From assembly GCA_938015525.1 (NCBI GenBank), contig CALLPC010000006.1:1-64000 (forward strand): DNA of 64,000 nt. Reading direction: 5' to 3'. Under the pieces are notes generated by a model. That model saw nothing but the letters and a program-made list of their open reading frames with translations. It was not told where the DNA came from and did no database searches. This document shows, one piece after another, positions 49,588 through 59,239 of the stretch. The stretch comes from an uncultured Dehalococcoidia bacterium (GTDB lineage Bacteria; Chloroflexota; Dehalococcoidia; Tepidiformales; Tepidiformaceae). Position numbers and translations under genes: made by a program. Position 1 is the stretch's first letter, and every line of letters starts with the position of its first letter.

Positions 49588-50052
49588 TCAAGCGCGGCGG
49601 GGGCGGGCCAGCTCGTCGCTATCGAGGAGAAGCGTGACTGGCCCGTCGTTCACGAGCTCGACCTCCATCTCAGCTCCGAAAACACCCTCTTTGCAGGAGA
49701 AGCCGAGTGTGCGGACGGTGTCAACGAACGCCCGGTAGCATGAAAGCGCCGTCGCTCCGGGCGCAGCGGCCTCGAACGATGGCCGCCGGCCCCGCCGCAC
49801 GTCACCGTACAGGGTGAACTGGCTGACGCACAGGACTTCACCGCCGACGGCCCCGAGGTCGAGGTTCATCCGGCCATCCGTGTCATCGAAGACGCGAAGG
49901 GTCGCCACCCGGCGTGCGAGAGCCTGCGCGGTGGCCGGTGTATCGCGGTGGGTGACGCCGAGCAGCACGAGCAGACCGCGGCCGATAGCGGCGACCGGTT
50001 TACCCTGGACCCGCACCTCCGACCGGCTCACGCGCTGCACGACTGCCCTCAT
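49588..50052 (-). CDS. dtd: D-aminoacyl-tRNA deacylase
   Basis: 154 aa. MRAVVQRVSRSEVRV, SQFTLYGDVRRGRRPSF (SQxTLY) and NDGPVTLLLD (GP motif of the chiral gate) identify Dtd, which removes D-amino acids from tRNA. ATG overlaps the end of the upstream TetR gene (ATGA). Confidence 0.97.
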   Translation of the reverse strand: MRAVVQRVSRSEVRVQGKPVAAIGRGLLVLLGVTHRDTPATAQALARRVATLRVFDDTDGRMNLDLGAVGGEVLCVSQFTLYGDVRRGRRPSFEAAAPGATALSCYRAFVDTVRTLGFSCKEGVFGAEMEVELVNDGPVTLLLDSDELARPRRA

Positions 50053-50666
50053 GGGGCGGACGCTGCCGCCGGGAAGGGGATGAGGTCCTGAACGGCTCGG
50101 GCCACCCGGGCCTGGATTTCCGGTTTCAGCACAGCCTGCGGGTAATCGTCGCCGGTCTCGATCTCGAGCCGGAGGAGATAGCCGGTCACGGCGGCCATGA
50201 ACAGCTCGACAAGGTCAGAAGCCCGGGGGCCCGCGGAGGCGAAATGCTCGTGGAGCGCCTGGCGCCATCGGGCGCGAGATGCGTTGCGGAGGGCCGTGGC
50301 CGTCATATCGGAACGGAGCACCTCCCGCGCCACGAGACGGACGTAGGTAAAGTTGCGTGCGGAGAGGCGCATCGTGGCGATGACGAGTTCGCCGACGCGC
50401 TCGGGGGTCAGCGGAACGTCGGGCTCGGCGCGGGGGAATTCTCCCGACGGGCCCTCATTCCAGAGAGCTTCGAGGAGGTGCCGCTTCGTTGGAAAGTAGT
50501 AGAAGACGGCCGCGTCGGAAAGTCCGCATCGGCGCGCGATGGAGCGCACCGATGTCCGGTCGAAGCCATCGCGGGCGAAGGCATCCATCGCGACCGCGAG
50601 GATGCGCCCGCGGGTCTCGTCCCTCCGAGCAGGTTCGGCCCCCCGTCTGCCCGGTTCACGTCTCAC
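50049..50666 (-). CDS. TetR/AcrR-family transcriptional regulator
   Basis: 205 aa. N-terminal HTH: ILAVAMDAFARDGFDRTSVR, SIARRCGLSDAAVFYYFPTK, then a helical ligand domain with no recognised inducer site. GTG start at 50666 overlaps the end of the second TetR gene. The pair sits in one transcript with dtd and proS. Confidence 0.92.
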   Translation of the reverse strand: MRREPGRRGAEPARRDETRGRILAVAMDAFARDGFDRTSVRSIARRCGLSDAAVFYYFPTKRHLLEALWNEGPSGEFPRAEPDVPLTPERVGELVIATMRLSARNFTYVRLVAREVLRSDMTATALRNASRARWRQALHEHFASAGPRASDLVELFMAAVTGYLLRLEIETGDDYPQAVLKPEIQARVARAVQDLIPFPAAASAP

Positions 50667-51264
50667 TGGCAGCCTCCATGCCGAGGGCGCACCGAATGAA
50701 CAACCGAACCCGCTCGCGGAACACCGGCTGGCGCAGGACCTCGCCCGCGGCGTTGCCGTAAGTCATGACCGCGTCCCACAGGACTCCGCTCAGGGTGTGA
50801 AAGAGTCGGTCGGCGGCGGCCTGGAGGTCGCCCTGGTAGCCTGCAGGGCCGAGGATCCGTTCCACCTCGTCCCGGTATCGAGCTTCGCCATCGCGGAGGT
50901 AGGAGAGGGCTTCTAGGTCGCCGCGCAGCTGGGGCTCGAGCATGGCACGGACGAGAGCGGCGTTATCTGCCCACCAGTCGAACATCACCGTGAGGACGTT
51001 GACGGCCTCGTCGAGCGTCCGCGCTCGCGGCGGCAACGGGTATTCGGGCTGCACCATCAGTGCCCGGAAGAGGTCGTACTTCCCGGGAAAGTAGTAGTGG
51101 ACTGCCGGGTCGCTCACACCCGCTCGGCTGGCGACCATTCGAATGGAGGTGCCGTCGAAGCCGCGCTCGGCGAAGAGCTCACGTGCGGCCTGGAGGATGC
51201 GGTTACGTGTGGCGGTCGCCTCCGGGGTACGCGGTTGACGCGCTTGCCGGAGCTGATTTGCCAT
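50656..51264 (-). CDS. Second TetR/AcrR-family transcriptional regulator
   Basis: 202 aa. HTH: ILQAARELFAERGFDGTSIR, MVASRAGVSDPAVHYYFPGK; C-terminal TetR_C-type helices (EAVNVLTVMFDWWADNAALV). ATG at 51264 lies only 6 bases after a TATACT, so its mRNA is probably leaderless. Overlaps the next TetR gene by 11 bases. Divergence of the two ligand domains suggests different inducers. Confidence 0.92.
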   Translation of the reverse strand: MANQLRQARQPRTPEATATRNRILQAARELFAERGFDGTSIRMVASRAGVSDPAVHYYFPGKYDLFRALMVQPEYPLPPRARTLDEAVNVLTVMFDWWADNAALVRAMLEPQLRGDLEALSYLRDGEARYRDEVERILGPAGYQGDLQAAADRLFHTLSGVLWDAVMTYGNAAGEVLRQPVFRERVRLFIRCALGMEAASET

Positions 51265-51270
51265 GGGCGG

Positions 51271-51276
51271 AGTATA
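51271..51276 (-). promoter_or_regulatory. -10 element giving a leaderless tetR transcript
   Basis: TATACT (51276-51271 on the minus strand) ends 6 bases before the ATG at 51264, so transcription should start at or next to the start codon. There is no Shine-Dalgarno. Confidence 0.55.
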
Positions 51277-51323
51277 TCGCCCCGGGTGCGGCGATAGCGA
51301 AGTTGGCGGGGATTTGAACGAGG

Positions 51324-51611
51324 TCAGGATGCCGCGGCAGCTTCCCCGGTAGATTCGGTGGCGGGGGCCGGGCTCGAAGCGGCGTCGGATTCGCCGGATG
51401 CCGCGGCGGACTCGGTCAGGGCGGACTGCTTGTTGCGGCTGTCGGTGATGTACCAGCCGCTCCCTTTGAAGACGATTGGGGGAGCGTGGAGCACCCGCTT
51501 GGCGGTGCCTTTGCCGCACTCTTCACAGGAGTGGGTCGTCGGTGCATCAAAGCCCTGGCGGAGTTCATACCTCGCGTTGCAGGCCGGGCAGTGATACTCG
51601 TAAGTCGGCAA
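51324..51611 (-). CDS. FmdB-family zinc-ribbon protein under CIRCE control
   Basis: 95 aa from the TTG at 51611 (GAGGTG 5 bases upstream). PTYEYHCPACNARYELRQGF and HSCEECGKGTAKRVL form the zinc ribbon, then VFKGSGWYITDSR, a typical FmdB tail, and an Ala/Ser/Glu-rich disordered end. Function of the family is unclear, but its promoter carries a perfect HrcA operator (51653-51689), tying it to the heat shock response. Confidence 0.9.
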   Translation of the reverse strand: MPTYEYHCPACNARYELRQGFDAPTTHSCEECGKGTAKRVLHAPPIVFKGSGWYITDSRNKQSALTESAAASGESDAASSPAPATESTGEAAAAS

Positions 51612-51652
51612 GGGTGCACCTCGGAAGCGAAATCGGGGTATTTCCAACTTTC

Positions 51653-51689
51653 CCCCGTTAGCACTCGCGTGTCAAGAGTGCTAACGGGG
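51653..51689. promoter_or_regulatory. CIRCE element (HrcA operator)
   Basis: TTAGCACTC-N9-GAGTGCTAA (51658-51684) matches the CIRCE consensus exactly and the dyad extends to 14-bp arms (51653-51666, 51676-51689). On the minus strand the spacer contains TTGACA, a perfect -35, so HrcA would cover the promoter of the FmdB gene. tRNA-Ser starts 33 bases away on the other side with its own -10 (TAGAAT at 51710-51715). Confidence 0.95.
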
Positions 51690-51721
51690 ACCTGGGGGCT
51701 GGCTGAGGATAGAATGTCGTC

Positions 51722-51809
<88 letters not shown>

Positions 51810-51863
51810 CCTGGTTGCCCGGCTTTCGCGCAGAATCCCCGGCGGGCGTACCCTGTTCGATAG

Positions 51864-51940
51864 CGGGGTGTAGCTCAGCCTGGCAGAGCGCCTGGTTTGG
51901 GGCCAGGAGGTCCCGCGTTCGAATCGCGGCACCCCGACCA
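51864..51940 (+). tRNA. tRNA-Pro (anticodon UGG)
   Basis: Acceptor CGGGGTG pairs with CACCCCG, anticodon stem CCTGG/CCAGG with loop TTTGGGG, T loop TTCGAAT, encoded CCA. Follows tRNA-Ser on the same strand by 54 bases. Confidence 0.95.
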
Positions 51941-52007
51941 ATCAGCTGGCGCGGCGTCCCCGTTCCCCGGGAGGCCGACAGCCGGGGCCGCACTACGGGG
52001 CAGCGAG

Positions 52008-52451
52008 ATGAATGACGAGTACGGCGTCGACCTCGACGAAGTCTTCCGGGTCATCGATACCGCCGAGGTGCTCGTGGTGCGGTTCCATTTCATCGACCGT
52101 CGCCTGCTAGTCGATTTCCGCACCCGGCCGGGCATCGCGCCCCTCATCCGGGTTGTGCCCCGTGCGGAATCGGTGGAGGAGCGGTTCCGCTCCATCAAGC
52201 GGCTGCGGCCGGAATTCCCGCTGCCCGAACGAGTGCTCACCTTCCACTGGCCGAGGTCGGTGCCCGTCCTGCTTGCTTCTGGCGCCTGGCAGCGGCTCGT
52301 CGACCGTGCCTCCTCGCTCGGCTCGGATGAGACGACCGATTCCTGCGCCAGGGCCCTCGAGGAGCTGATGTCGCTGGAGAGAAAGGAAGTCATCGGCGCC
52401 ATCACGGGCGCCTCCCATTACCAGACGCTGTGGGAACGGCCTGCCCGGTGA
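52008..52451 (+). CDS. Hypothetical protein
   Basis: 147 aa, not recognised. Mixed alpha/beta look with VLVVRFHFIDRRLLVDFRTR at about residues 22-41, then PPLIRVV-like (APLIRVVPRAESVEERFRSI) and a C-terminal helical part (ARALEELMSLERKEVIGAI). The stop overlaps the threonine aldolase ATG (TGATG), indicating co-translation. No signal peptide. Confidence 0.75.
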   Translation: MNDEYGVDLDEVFRVIDTAEVLVVRFHFIDRRLLVDFRTRPGIAPLIRVVPRAESVEERFRSIKRLRPEFPLPERVLTFHWPRSVPVLLASGAWQRLVDRASSLGSDETTDSCARALEELMSLERKEVIGAITGASHYQTLWERPAR

Positions 52452-53485
52452 TGCGAGTCATCGACCTTCGCAGCGATACGGTGACGAAACCGACGCCGGC
52501 CATGCGCGCCGCGATGGCCGCTGCCGAGGTAGGAGACGACGTTTTCGGCGACGACCCGACTGTGAACCTGCTGGAGGCCCGGGCTGCGGAAGTCCTCGGG
52601 AAGGAGGCGGCCCTGTTCTTGCCGTCCGGCACGATGGCCAACCTCGTCGCGCTCCTCTCCCACACGAATCCGGGCGATGAGGTCATCCTCGGCGACCAGT
52701 CGCACGTCTTCCAGTACGAGGTCGGCGGCGTGGCACGCGTGGCGGGGCTCGTGACACGGACGCTGGCGAACCGGCCCGATGGGACGCTGGACCCCGCGGA
52801 CCTCCGGGCCGCCATCCGGCCGGAGACGGTCCACTCGCCGGGGAGTCGACTCCTTTGTCTGGAGAACACGCACAATCGGTGCGGGGGCGCAGTTCTGCCG
52901 CTTGCGGCGGTGGAAGAGCTCGCAGACATCGCGCATGGCCGGGGCGTCGTGGTTCACCTCGATGGCGCGCGGATCTTCAATGCCGCGGTCGCGCTCGGGG
53001 TTCCCGCTGCAGCACTCGCTGCCCCGTGCGATTCCGTTTCTTTCTGTTTCTCGAAAGGGCTGGGAGCCCCCGTGGGTTCGGTGCTCTGCGGCTCGCGCGG
53101 TTTCATCGCTCGGGCACGCCGGTTCCGGAAGCTCCTCGGAGGCGGCATGCGGCAGGCAGGCGTGCTCGCAGCGGCGGCGCTGTACGCACTGGAACATCAC
53201 CGCGACCGCCTGACCGAAGACCACGAAAACGCCCGGCGCCTAGCGGAGGGCCTCGGGACACTTGGCCCGTTCCGCCCGGTCGCCCCGCAGACGAACATCG
53301 TCGTCGTGGAAGTGGCCGACGGTCGCGTCGACGATTGGCTCGAGGCCTTTGCAGCTGAGGGGGTCCTGGCGGTCGCCTTCGGTCCTGGTCGATTCCGCAT
53401 GGTGACGCACCTCGACGTCGGCCGAGCCGACATCCACGAGGCGCTCGCCCGCATCACACGTCTCGTTGGAGCCAGACAGCGTTGA
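52451..53485 (+). CDS. ltaE: Low-specificity L-threonine aldolase
   Basis: 344 aa PLP enzyme splitting threonine to glycine and acetaldehyde. It begins RVIDLRSDTVTKPTPAMR, has GDDVFGDDPTVNLLE, VHLDGARIFNAAVALG and the PLP lysine in FCFSKGLGAPVGSVL. ATG overlaps the upstream hypothetical stop. The C-terminus overlaps the lipoprotein start. Confidence 0.95.
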   Translation: MRVIDLRSDTVTKPTPAMRAAMAAAEVGDDVFGDDPTVNLLEARAAEVLGKEAALFLPSGTMANLVALLSHTNPGDEVILGDQSHVFQYEVGGVARVAGLVTRTLANRPDGTLDPADLRAAIRPETVHSPGSRLLCLENTHNRCGGAVLPLAAVEELADIAHGRGVVVHLDGARIFNAAVALGVPAAALAAPCDSVSFCFSKGLGAPVGSVLCGSRGFIARARRFRKLLGGGMRQAGVLAAAALYALEHHRDRLTEDHENARRLAEGLGTLGPFRPVAPQTNIVVVEVADGRVDDWLEAFAAEGVLAVAFGPGRFRMVTHLDVGRADIHEALARITRLVGARQR

Positions 53486-54255
53486 ACCTACCGATTCGTC
53501 TCCTCCTGCCGGCGGCAACGGCTGCGGCACTGTTGGCCTCGGCCTGCACCTCGTCGAACGAGCCCCCTTCCGAGCGCGTATTCCTCGGCCCCCCGTGGAC
53601 TGGCGACGAGCGCTACATCTACGACTTGTTGGCGAGCGGGCGGGAGCCGTACGGGTCTTGCGTGCTCGAAACCGATGTCGCGTTCGCCCCGGGGGTCACA
53701 AAGCTAAGCCGCCTGTGCAGCGACGAACCTGGCCCGCACCGGGACGATGGGACCGCGGAGGTCGATAGCCAGACGCTCGAGCCGGCGCGCTCGACACGGG
53801 TCCAGACGGATGCGGAGAAGAGGCGCCGCATCTCGTTCACGGCGACCTACGCCTACCCTGTCGTGAAGTTCGAGGCTGATGACAATGGCAAACTCCGCCA
53901 AACCGAACGGGACCTGCCGCAGCCAACGGACTCGAATGCCGACCCGGCCTACTACGATGACGAGACGATGCTGTGGCTCGTCCGAGGCATCGAACTTCGG
54001 ACCGGGTACGAGGGAACGTACCGCAACGTCTCGGCCGCGACTGGAGCGGTCTTCGACGTCAAGCTCCGGGTTGAAGGTGAGGAGGAGGTGACCGTGCCGG
54101 CCGGGACGTTCCGCACATGGAAGGTCCGAATTAGCACGTCGACCATCACCCAGTTTGCCTGGGTGGAGGCTGAGGCGCCGCACCGAGTCATCAAGGCCCG
54201 CGTGCACGGGCTGCAGGATGTGGACTACGTGCTGACGGGCAGCGAACGACCCTAA
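53482..54255 (+). CDS. Putative lipoprotein
   Basis: 257 aa. Signal peptide with lipobox LLASAC (Cys at about residue 22), then a soluble beta-rich domain ending in VPAGTFRTWKVRISTSTITQ and HRVIKARVHG, resembling DUF3108-type proteins. TTG start at 53482 overlaps the stop of the threonine aldolase gene. Exposed on the outer face of the membrane. Function unknown. Confidence 0.8.
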   Translation: MNLPIRLLLPAATAAALLASACTSSNEPPSERVFLGPPWTGDERYIYDLLASGREPYGSCVLETDVAFAPGVTKLSRLCSDEPGPHRDDGTAEVDSQTLEPARSTRVQTDAEKRRRISFTATYAYPVVKFEADDNGKLRQTERDLPQPTDSNADPAYYDDETMLWLVRGIELRTGYEGTYRNVSAATGAVFDVKLRVEGEEEVTVPAGTFRTWKVRISTSTITQFAWVEAEAPHRVIKARVHGLQDVDYVLTGSERP

Positions 54256-54399
54256 CGAAAGCGAGCAGGACGGGCGTCGCGAAGCCGGGATATGCTGCCG
54301 TCCGGTGCCGGTGCCGCCCCCTCGCCGGGCGCCGAGACTCTTACGGCATGCCAGGACATCGGAGGCTCAACGGTGGATGTTTTTGGGGGTTCGCTTTGC

Positions 54400-54428
54400 T
54401 TGACACGGCCGGCGCCGGTCATGAAGAT
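54400..54428 (+). promoter_or_regulatory. Possible promoter of the response regulator gene
   Basis: TTGACA (54400-54405), 17-base spacer, GAAGAT (54423-54428). A second possible -10, TATAGC, lies 4 bases before the ATG at 54477 and would give a leaderless message. Confidence 0.45.
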
Positions 54429-54476
54429 GCACCAACGCCTTTACCAGCCAGTCGGCCAGGCAATCGTATAGCCCGT

Positions 54477-55151
54477 ATGCCATCCGTTTTGTTCGTTAGC
54501 CGGGAACCCCGTATGCGCGCCAACGTTAGCGACTATCTTCGCCAGCGTGGCTATGATTCGGCGACGGCCGGCAGTTACGACGAGGCGATGGAACAGCTGA
54601 GCGGGCGCCGTTTCGATGCAGTCGTCGTCGACATCCAGGGGCTACCGCGCGGTGAATCGGGTGCCACGTTTGCGCAGTTCAACCAGTGGCTAGCGCTCAC
54701 CCTGCATCGTCAGCCGCCAGCCATGATTTACCTGCTGCACAAAGGTGCGCGCCGGCCGCACCTCCGAATTGAAGGTGCCGTGATCAAGAAGCCGTTTCCC
54801 CTCGAAGCGCTCGGGGAGGCGCTTCGCGAGTCCGTAGGCGTTCCGGGACGGGACCATCGCGAGCGAGGCCTTGACCTCGACCTTGCGTCGAACACCCTGC
54901 GCTGCGGTGAGCGCCAGGTGCATCTCACCAACATCGAAGCGACGCTGCTCGCATACTTGATGGAGCACGAAGGGCAAACGCTTCATCCCCGTGAGCTGCT
55001 CGTCGACGTCTGGCAATACCGCGACGCGACGGGCGCGAACACGCTGGTGCGTGCCCACGTGAGCAATCTTCGCCGGAAGTTGCGGGAGGTACTGGGGAGC
55101 AGCGACGCAATTCAGACGGTCCGGGGCAAGGGCTACCGGTTCATCGCCTGA
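54477..55151 (+). CDS. OmpR/PhoB-type response regulator with degenerate receiver
   Basis: 224 aa. Receiver domain 1-115: the phospho-acceptor Asp (VVVDIQGLP) and the IKKPF lysine remain, but the acidic pair (DD in most) is replaced by SRE ([10 protein letters not shown]) and the switch Thr position is LLHKG. The C-terminal winged helix (about 130-224) has [33 protein letters not shown] and [11 protein letters not shown]. No histidine kinase is next to it, so it is probably regulated atypically. ATG 54477 chosen by domain start; weak translational signal. Confidence 0.88.
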   Translation: MPSVLFVSREPRMRANVSDYLRQRGYDSATAGSYDEAMEQLSGRRFDAVVVDIQGLPRGESGATFAQFNQWLALTLHRQPPAMIYLLHKGARRPHLRIEGAVIKKPFPLEALGEALRESVGVPGRDHRERGLDLDLASNTLRCGERQVHLTNIEATLLAYLMEHEGQTLHPRELLVDVWQYRDATGANTLVRAHVSNLRRKLREVLGSSDAIQTVRGKGYRFIA

Positions 55152-55164
55152 CGACAGAGGTGGA

Positions 55165-56217
55165 ATGCGCATGAGGCTTGGTCTCAACATCGGTTATTCC
55201 GGCGCCCGCATGGAGCTGCCGCTGGAACTGGTGCGTTATGCTGAATCTTTAGGGTATGACTCGGTCTGGACGGCCGAGGCGTACGGGTCGGATGCGGTGA
55301 CGCCGCTCGCCTACCTCGCCGCCGTGACCAGCCGCATCCGGCTCGGGACCGCGGTGATGCAGATTCCTGCGCGAACCCCGGCGATGACAGCGATGACGAT
55401 GTCGACCCTCGACGCGCTTTCGGGGGGGCGGGTGATCGTCGGTCTCGGCCTGAGCGGACCGCAGGTGGTCGAAGGCTGGCACGGCGTGCCCTACGGCCGC
55501 CCGGCAGTCCGGATGCGGGAGTATGTGCAAATCCTGCGGAAAATCTGGGCGCGTGATGAGCCGGTCACCTTCGAAGGTGAGGAGTATCAGATTCCCTACC
55601 GTGGGCCGGGGGCCACGGGGCTCGGCAAGCCCTTGCGAAGCATCCTCCACGGTCGCCAGCTGCCGGTGTACCTCGCCACGATGGGGCCGGTCAACATCCG
55701 CACCACTGCGGAGCTTGCCGATGGCTGGCTCCCGATCTGGTTCTCGCCGCGGCGGATGTCCATGTTTCGGCCGCACCTCGAAGAAGGCTTCCGGCGGGCC
55801 GGCAACGGGAAGGGCTGGAAAGACTTTGATATCGCCGCCGGCTGTACGGTGGCGGTCGGCGACGATGTGGGGGCACTCCTTGCAGCCCAAAAGCCGTTCC
55901 TTGCTCTGTATATCGGCGGGATGGGCGCCCGCGAGAAGAATTTCCATAACGAGATGGCGGTCAAGTACGGATACGGCGAGGCGGCGAAGCGAATCCAGGA
56001 CCTCTACCTCGCGGGGCGGAAGCGTGAGGCGGAAGAGGCGGTGCCCGACGAGCTCGCCGACGAGATGTCGCTGGTCGGGCCAGTCGAACGCATCCGCCAG
56101 CGCTTTCGCGACTGGGAGGATGCCGGCGTGACGACCCTGCTCGTGCAGACGCGGCAGCCGGAAGCGCTCCGGCTGATGGCGGAACTGACCGGGGCCGGCC
56201 GCGGGGCTGCAGGCTAG
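55165..56217 (+). CDS. LLM-class F420-dependent oxidoreductase
   Basis: 350 aa luciferase-like TIM barrel. [61 protein letters not shown] and [24 protein letters not shown] match F420-dependent (glucose-6-phosphate/other) members. Convergent with fbiC, which makes the F420 chromophore, and overlapping it by 4 bases. GAGG lies 4 bases before ATG 55165; ATG 55171 is also possible. Confidence 0.92.
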   Translation: MRMRLGLNIGYSGARMELPLELVRYAESLGYDSVWTAEAYGSDAVTPLAYLAAVTSRIRLGTAVMQIPARTPAMTAMTMSTLDALSGGRVIVGLGLSGPQVVEGWHGVPYGRPAVRMREYVQILRKIWARDEPVTFEGEEYQIPYRGPGATGLGKPLRSILHGRQLPVYLATMGPVNIRTTAELADGWLPIWFSPRRMSMFRPHLEEGFRRAGNGKGWKDFDIAAGCTVAVGDDVGALLAAQKPFLALYIGGMGAREKNFHNEMAVKYGYGEAAKRIQDLYLAGRKREAEEAVPDELADEMSLVGPVERIRQRFRDWEDAGVTTLLVQTRQPEALRLMAELTGAGRGAAG

Positions 56218-58676
56218 GGCGCGGCACCTGCCCGCTCCCGTTGCCGTTCGTACTTCTTCACGGGGGTCAGGACAATTGGTGCGAGGGGCGGAGCGCCGAA
56301 TGAAGCGATGACGCGCTCTTCCGGCGCTGGTTCATAGGTAGTGGTGCGTTGGCGGGGGACGCGGCCCATGGCGCGGATGAGGCGTTCCATTTCCTCCGGC
56401 GGGAGTTCCTGCCCAAAGCCGGCGCCCGCCGCCCGTGAAATACTTTCGTTCATCAGGGTGCCGCCCATGTCGTTCACCCCTGCATCGAGGCAGGCCCGGA
56501 CGCCCTCCGGCCCCATCTTTACCCACGAGACCTGGATGTTCGTGATGTACGGATGCAGAGCGAGCCGTGCGACCGCGTGCATGAGGACAGCCTCCCGGAA
56601 CGTTGGCCCGCGCCGGGCCCGGCCCTTGAGGTAAATGGGCGCCTCCATGTGAACGAACGGCAGGGGGACGAACTCGGTAATCCCGCCAGTCCGTTTTTGA
56701 AGCTCACGAAGGGCAACCAGGTGGCGCGCCCAGTTCTTCGGCCGGTCGATGTGGCCGTACATGATGGTCGAGGTCGTACGGAAACCGACGCGATGAGCCT
56801 CCTCGACGACGCGGAGCCACTGGTCGGTCGTGAGCTTGTCGGGGCAGAGCGTCACGCGTACCTCGTCGTCGAGCACCTCGGCCGCCGTGCCGGGGAGCGT
56901 GCCGAGGCCCGCCTCACGGAGGCGAAGGAGGAATTCGCGGACCGTGATGCCGAGCGTCTCCGCGCCCTGGGCCACTTCCAGCGGGGAGAAGGCGTGGATG
57001 TGAAGCCCGGGAATGGCCTGTTTCACTGCCCGGAGGATGCGCAGGTAGGTCTCGCCGGTGTACTCAGGGTGGATGCCGCCCTGCATGCACACTTCGGTGG
57101 CGCCACGGTCCCAGGCCTCGCGTGCGCGGCGCACGATCTCCCCGGTGTCGAGGTCGTACGGGGTCCCGCGGAGACTTTCGCTCAGCTTCCCCTTCGCGAA
57201 AGCGCAGAACTGACAGCGGAAGTAGCAGATGTTCGTGTAGTTGATGTTGCGGTTGACGACGTAGCTGACGGCATCGCCGTTGACCGCGGCGCGCAGGCGG
57301 TCGGCCGTCTCACACACGAGATGGTAATCGTCGCCCCGCGCCTGGAAGAGGCGCTCGATTTGGGCTTCAGTCAGGTCTTCCCCGGCCTCGCGAGCATCGA
57401 GGATTGCACGGACCTCTTGGGTGGAAGTATCGATGGGGCGCGTCGGGTCCAGTTTGCGCGGGATGTCGGTACGTGGCGGCGAGGCGGCGGCGTCGCCCGG
57501 CGACCACCCGTCCATGCGTGCGAAACCCTCGGCGTCGATAGCGCGGATGACGGCGGTGCGGAGGGCGGGGTCCTGCCAGCGTTCAGCATCAAGCGCGTAT
57601 GCCGGGTAGACGGGAAGCCGTTCGACGAGCACCTTGCCGCATTCGGCTGTCCGCTGACGAAGCTGTTCGAGGTGTGGCCAGGGCGCTTCCGGGTTGACGT
57701 GGTCCGGCGTGACCGGCGAAACCCCGCCCCAGTCGTTCAGCCCGGCGGCGACGAGCCGCGGGTAGTCGTCGTAGCTGAGGTTGGGCGGCGCCTGGATGTT
57801 CATCTCCGGCCCGAAGATGATGCGGGCGACAGCGATTGACCAGAGGAGGTCGTCCAGGTCGGGTTCGGGTGCATTCGCCATTTTCGTGCCGGGCTTCGCC
57901 CGGAAGTTCTGGACGATGACCTCCTGGATGTGGCCGTACTGGTCGTGGAGGCGGCGGAGGGCGAGGAGGGCTTCGACCCGCTCGCGCCGGGTTTCTCCGA
58001 TGCCGATGAGGATTCCCGACGTGAACGGCACCTGCTGCCGGCCGGCCTCGGCGATAGTCGCGAGGCGGACCGAGGGCCGCTTATCCGGTGACCCGTAGTG
58101 CACGGCGCCTTTTTCGGTGTACAGGCGCTCGGCCGCGCTTTCGAGCATGATGCCCTGGGAGACGGAGACCCGACGGAGGAGGGCGATTTCGTCAGCAGTC
58201 ATGACACCCGGGTTGGCGTGGGGCAGGAGGCCGGTCTCGCGATGGACGAGCTCGGCCATCGCAGCGAGGTAGGCGATGGTCGTCGGGTAGCCCATCTCGT
58301 CCAGTTCGCGGCGAGCTGCGCGGTAGCGCAGCTCGGGTTTGTCGCCGAGGGTGAAGAGGGCCTCGCGGCAGCCGGCTGCCGCGCCGGCACGGGCGACGTC
58401 GAGCACCTGGTCGGGCGTCATGTAGGCGCGCTGGCCGGGCCGCGGGGCTTTCGCGAAGGTGCAGTAGTGGCAGACGTCGCGGCAGAGCTGGGTGAGCGGA
58501 ATGAAGACCTTGCGGGAGTAGGAGATGAGGTTTCGGTGCGCCCGGTCGCGGAGCACCGCCGCGGCTGCGAGGAGGGGCTCCAGGTCGGTCTCCTCGGCGA
58601 GTGCGAGCGCCTCAGCATCGGAAGGCCGAGAGCCGGCGAGGGCGCGGTCGAGGGTCGCGCGGGTCGTAGTGAGCAT
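56214..58676 (-). CDS. fbiC: FO synthase, CofG-CofH fusion
   Basis: 820 aa bifunctional radical SAM enzyme making the deazaflavin FO of coenzyme F420. Two radical SAM clusters: CRDVCHYC (CofG half, about residues 65-72) and CYFRCQFC (CofH half, about residue 500). The fused form is known from actinobacteria and some Chloroflexota. ATG at 58676 used; a TTG at 58715 with AGGGG nearby would add 13 residues. F420 genes cofC/D/E are not in the window. Confidence 0.95.
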   Translation of the reverse strand: MLTTTRATLDRALAGSRPSDAEALALAEETDLEPLLAAAAVLRDRAHRNLISYSRKVFIPLTQLCRDVCHYCTFAKAPRPGQRAYMTPDQVLDVARAGAAAGCREALFTLGDKPELRYRAARRELDEMGYPTTIAYLAAMAELVHRETGLLPHANPGVMTADEIALLRRVSVSQGIMLESAAERLYTEKGAVHYGSPDKRPSVRLATIAEAGRQQVPFTSGILIGIGETRRERVEALLALRRLHDQYGHIQEVIVQNFRAKPGTKMANAPEPDLDDLLWSIAVARIIFGPEMNIQAPPNLSYDDYPRLVAAGLNDWGGVSPVTPDHVNPEAPWPHLEQLRQRTAECGKVLVERLPVYPAYALDAERWQDPALRTAVIRAIDAEGFARMDGWSPGDAAASPPRTDIPRKLDPTRPIDTSTQEVRAILDAREAGEDLTEAQIERLFQARGDDYHLVCETADRLRAAVNGDAVSYVVNRNINYTNICYFRCQFCAFAKGKLSESLRGTPYDLDTGEIVRRAREAWDRGATEVCMQGGIHPEYTGETYLRILRAVKQAIPGLHIHAFSPLEVAQGAETLGITVREFLLRLREAGLGTLPGTAAEVLDDEVRVTLCPDKLTTDQWLRVVEEAHRVGFRTTSTIMYGHIDRPKNWARHLVALRELQKRTGGITEFVPLPFVHMEAPIYLKGRARRGPTFREAVLMHAVARLALHPYITNIQVSWVKMGPEGVRACLDAGVNDMGGTLMNESISRAAGAGFGQELPPEEMERLIRAMGRVPRQRTTTYEPAPEERVIASFGAPPLAPIVLTPVKKYERQRERAGAAP

Positions 58677-58715
58677 GGATGGCCCCGGCGCGGGGTTTCG
58701 GAGTAACTTCAGCAA

Positions 58716-58744
58716 TTGAACTTACCCCTGCGCGCGCGTAGCAT
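58716..58744 (+). promoter_or_regulatory. Promoter of the HxlR gene
   Basis: TTGAAC (58716-58721), 17 bases, TAGCAT (58739-58744). A TATGCT for the opposite strand overlaps the same bases, so the divergent fbiC and HxlR promoters are interlocked. Confidence 0.55.
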
Positions 58745-58771
58745 AGCGCAACCAACACGCGGGGGCCAGCC

Positions 58772-59239
58772 GTGTCTCAAACGGTGCGCTGTCCCGTTGC
58801 CGCTACGCTCGAACTCGTCGGGGACCGCTGGACATTGCTCATCGTCCGCGACCTCCTGCGGGGTCGGAAACGGTTCAACGAGCTCCGAATGTCGGTCGAC
58901 GGGATTCCGCCGGCGGTCCTGGCGGCACGGCTCCGCGCTCTCGAGGGCGCTGGAGTGGTGGACCGGCGGCCCTACCAGGACCGGCCGGTGCGGTACGAAT
59001 ACCGGCTGACGCCAAAAGGTCACGCGCTGGGCGTCGTGGTGGGGGCGCTGGCCGATTGGGGTCAGCGGTATGCCGATGCGGACCTCGCGCTGGTCGACCG
59101 TGAATGCGGGCACGGCGTGAGCGTCGTCTACCACTGCCCGACCTGCGAGCGGCAGGCGCCTCGGCGGCGGGTTCGACTTGCGGGCCGGGGCGAACCCCTG
59201 TTGCCCCCGGGAGAGACGCCGGCTACCCTGCCGGGGTGA
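58772..59239 (+). CDS. HxlR-family transcriptional regulator
   Basis: 155 aa winged helix. CPVAATLELVGDRWTLLIVR, RFNELRMSVDGIPPAVLAARL, PYQDRPVRYEYRLTPKGHAL are HxlR signatures. GTG start. C-terminal extension contains ECGHGVSVVYHCPTCER, a possible zinc site beyond the family's usual end. Divergent from fbiC; it may respond to redox or reactive electrophiles as relatives do. Confidence 0.9.
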   Translation: MSQTVRCPVAATLELVGDRWTLLIVRDLLRGRKRFNELRMSVDGIPPAVLAARLRALEGAGVVDRRPYQDRPVRYEYRLTPKGHALGVVVGALADWGQRYADADLALVDRECGHGVSVVYHCPTCERQAPRRRVRLAGRGEPLLPPGETPATLPG

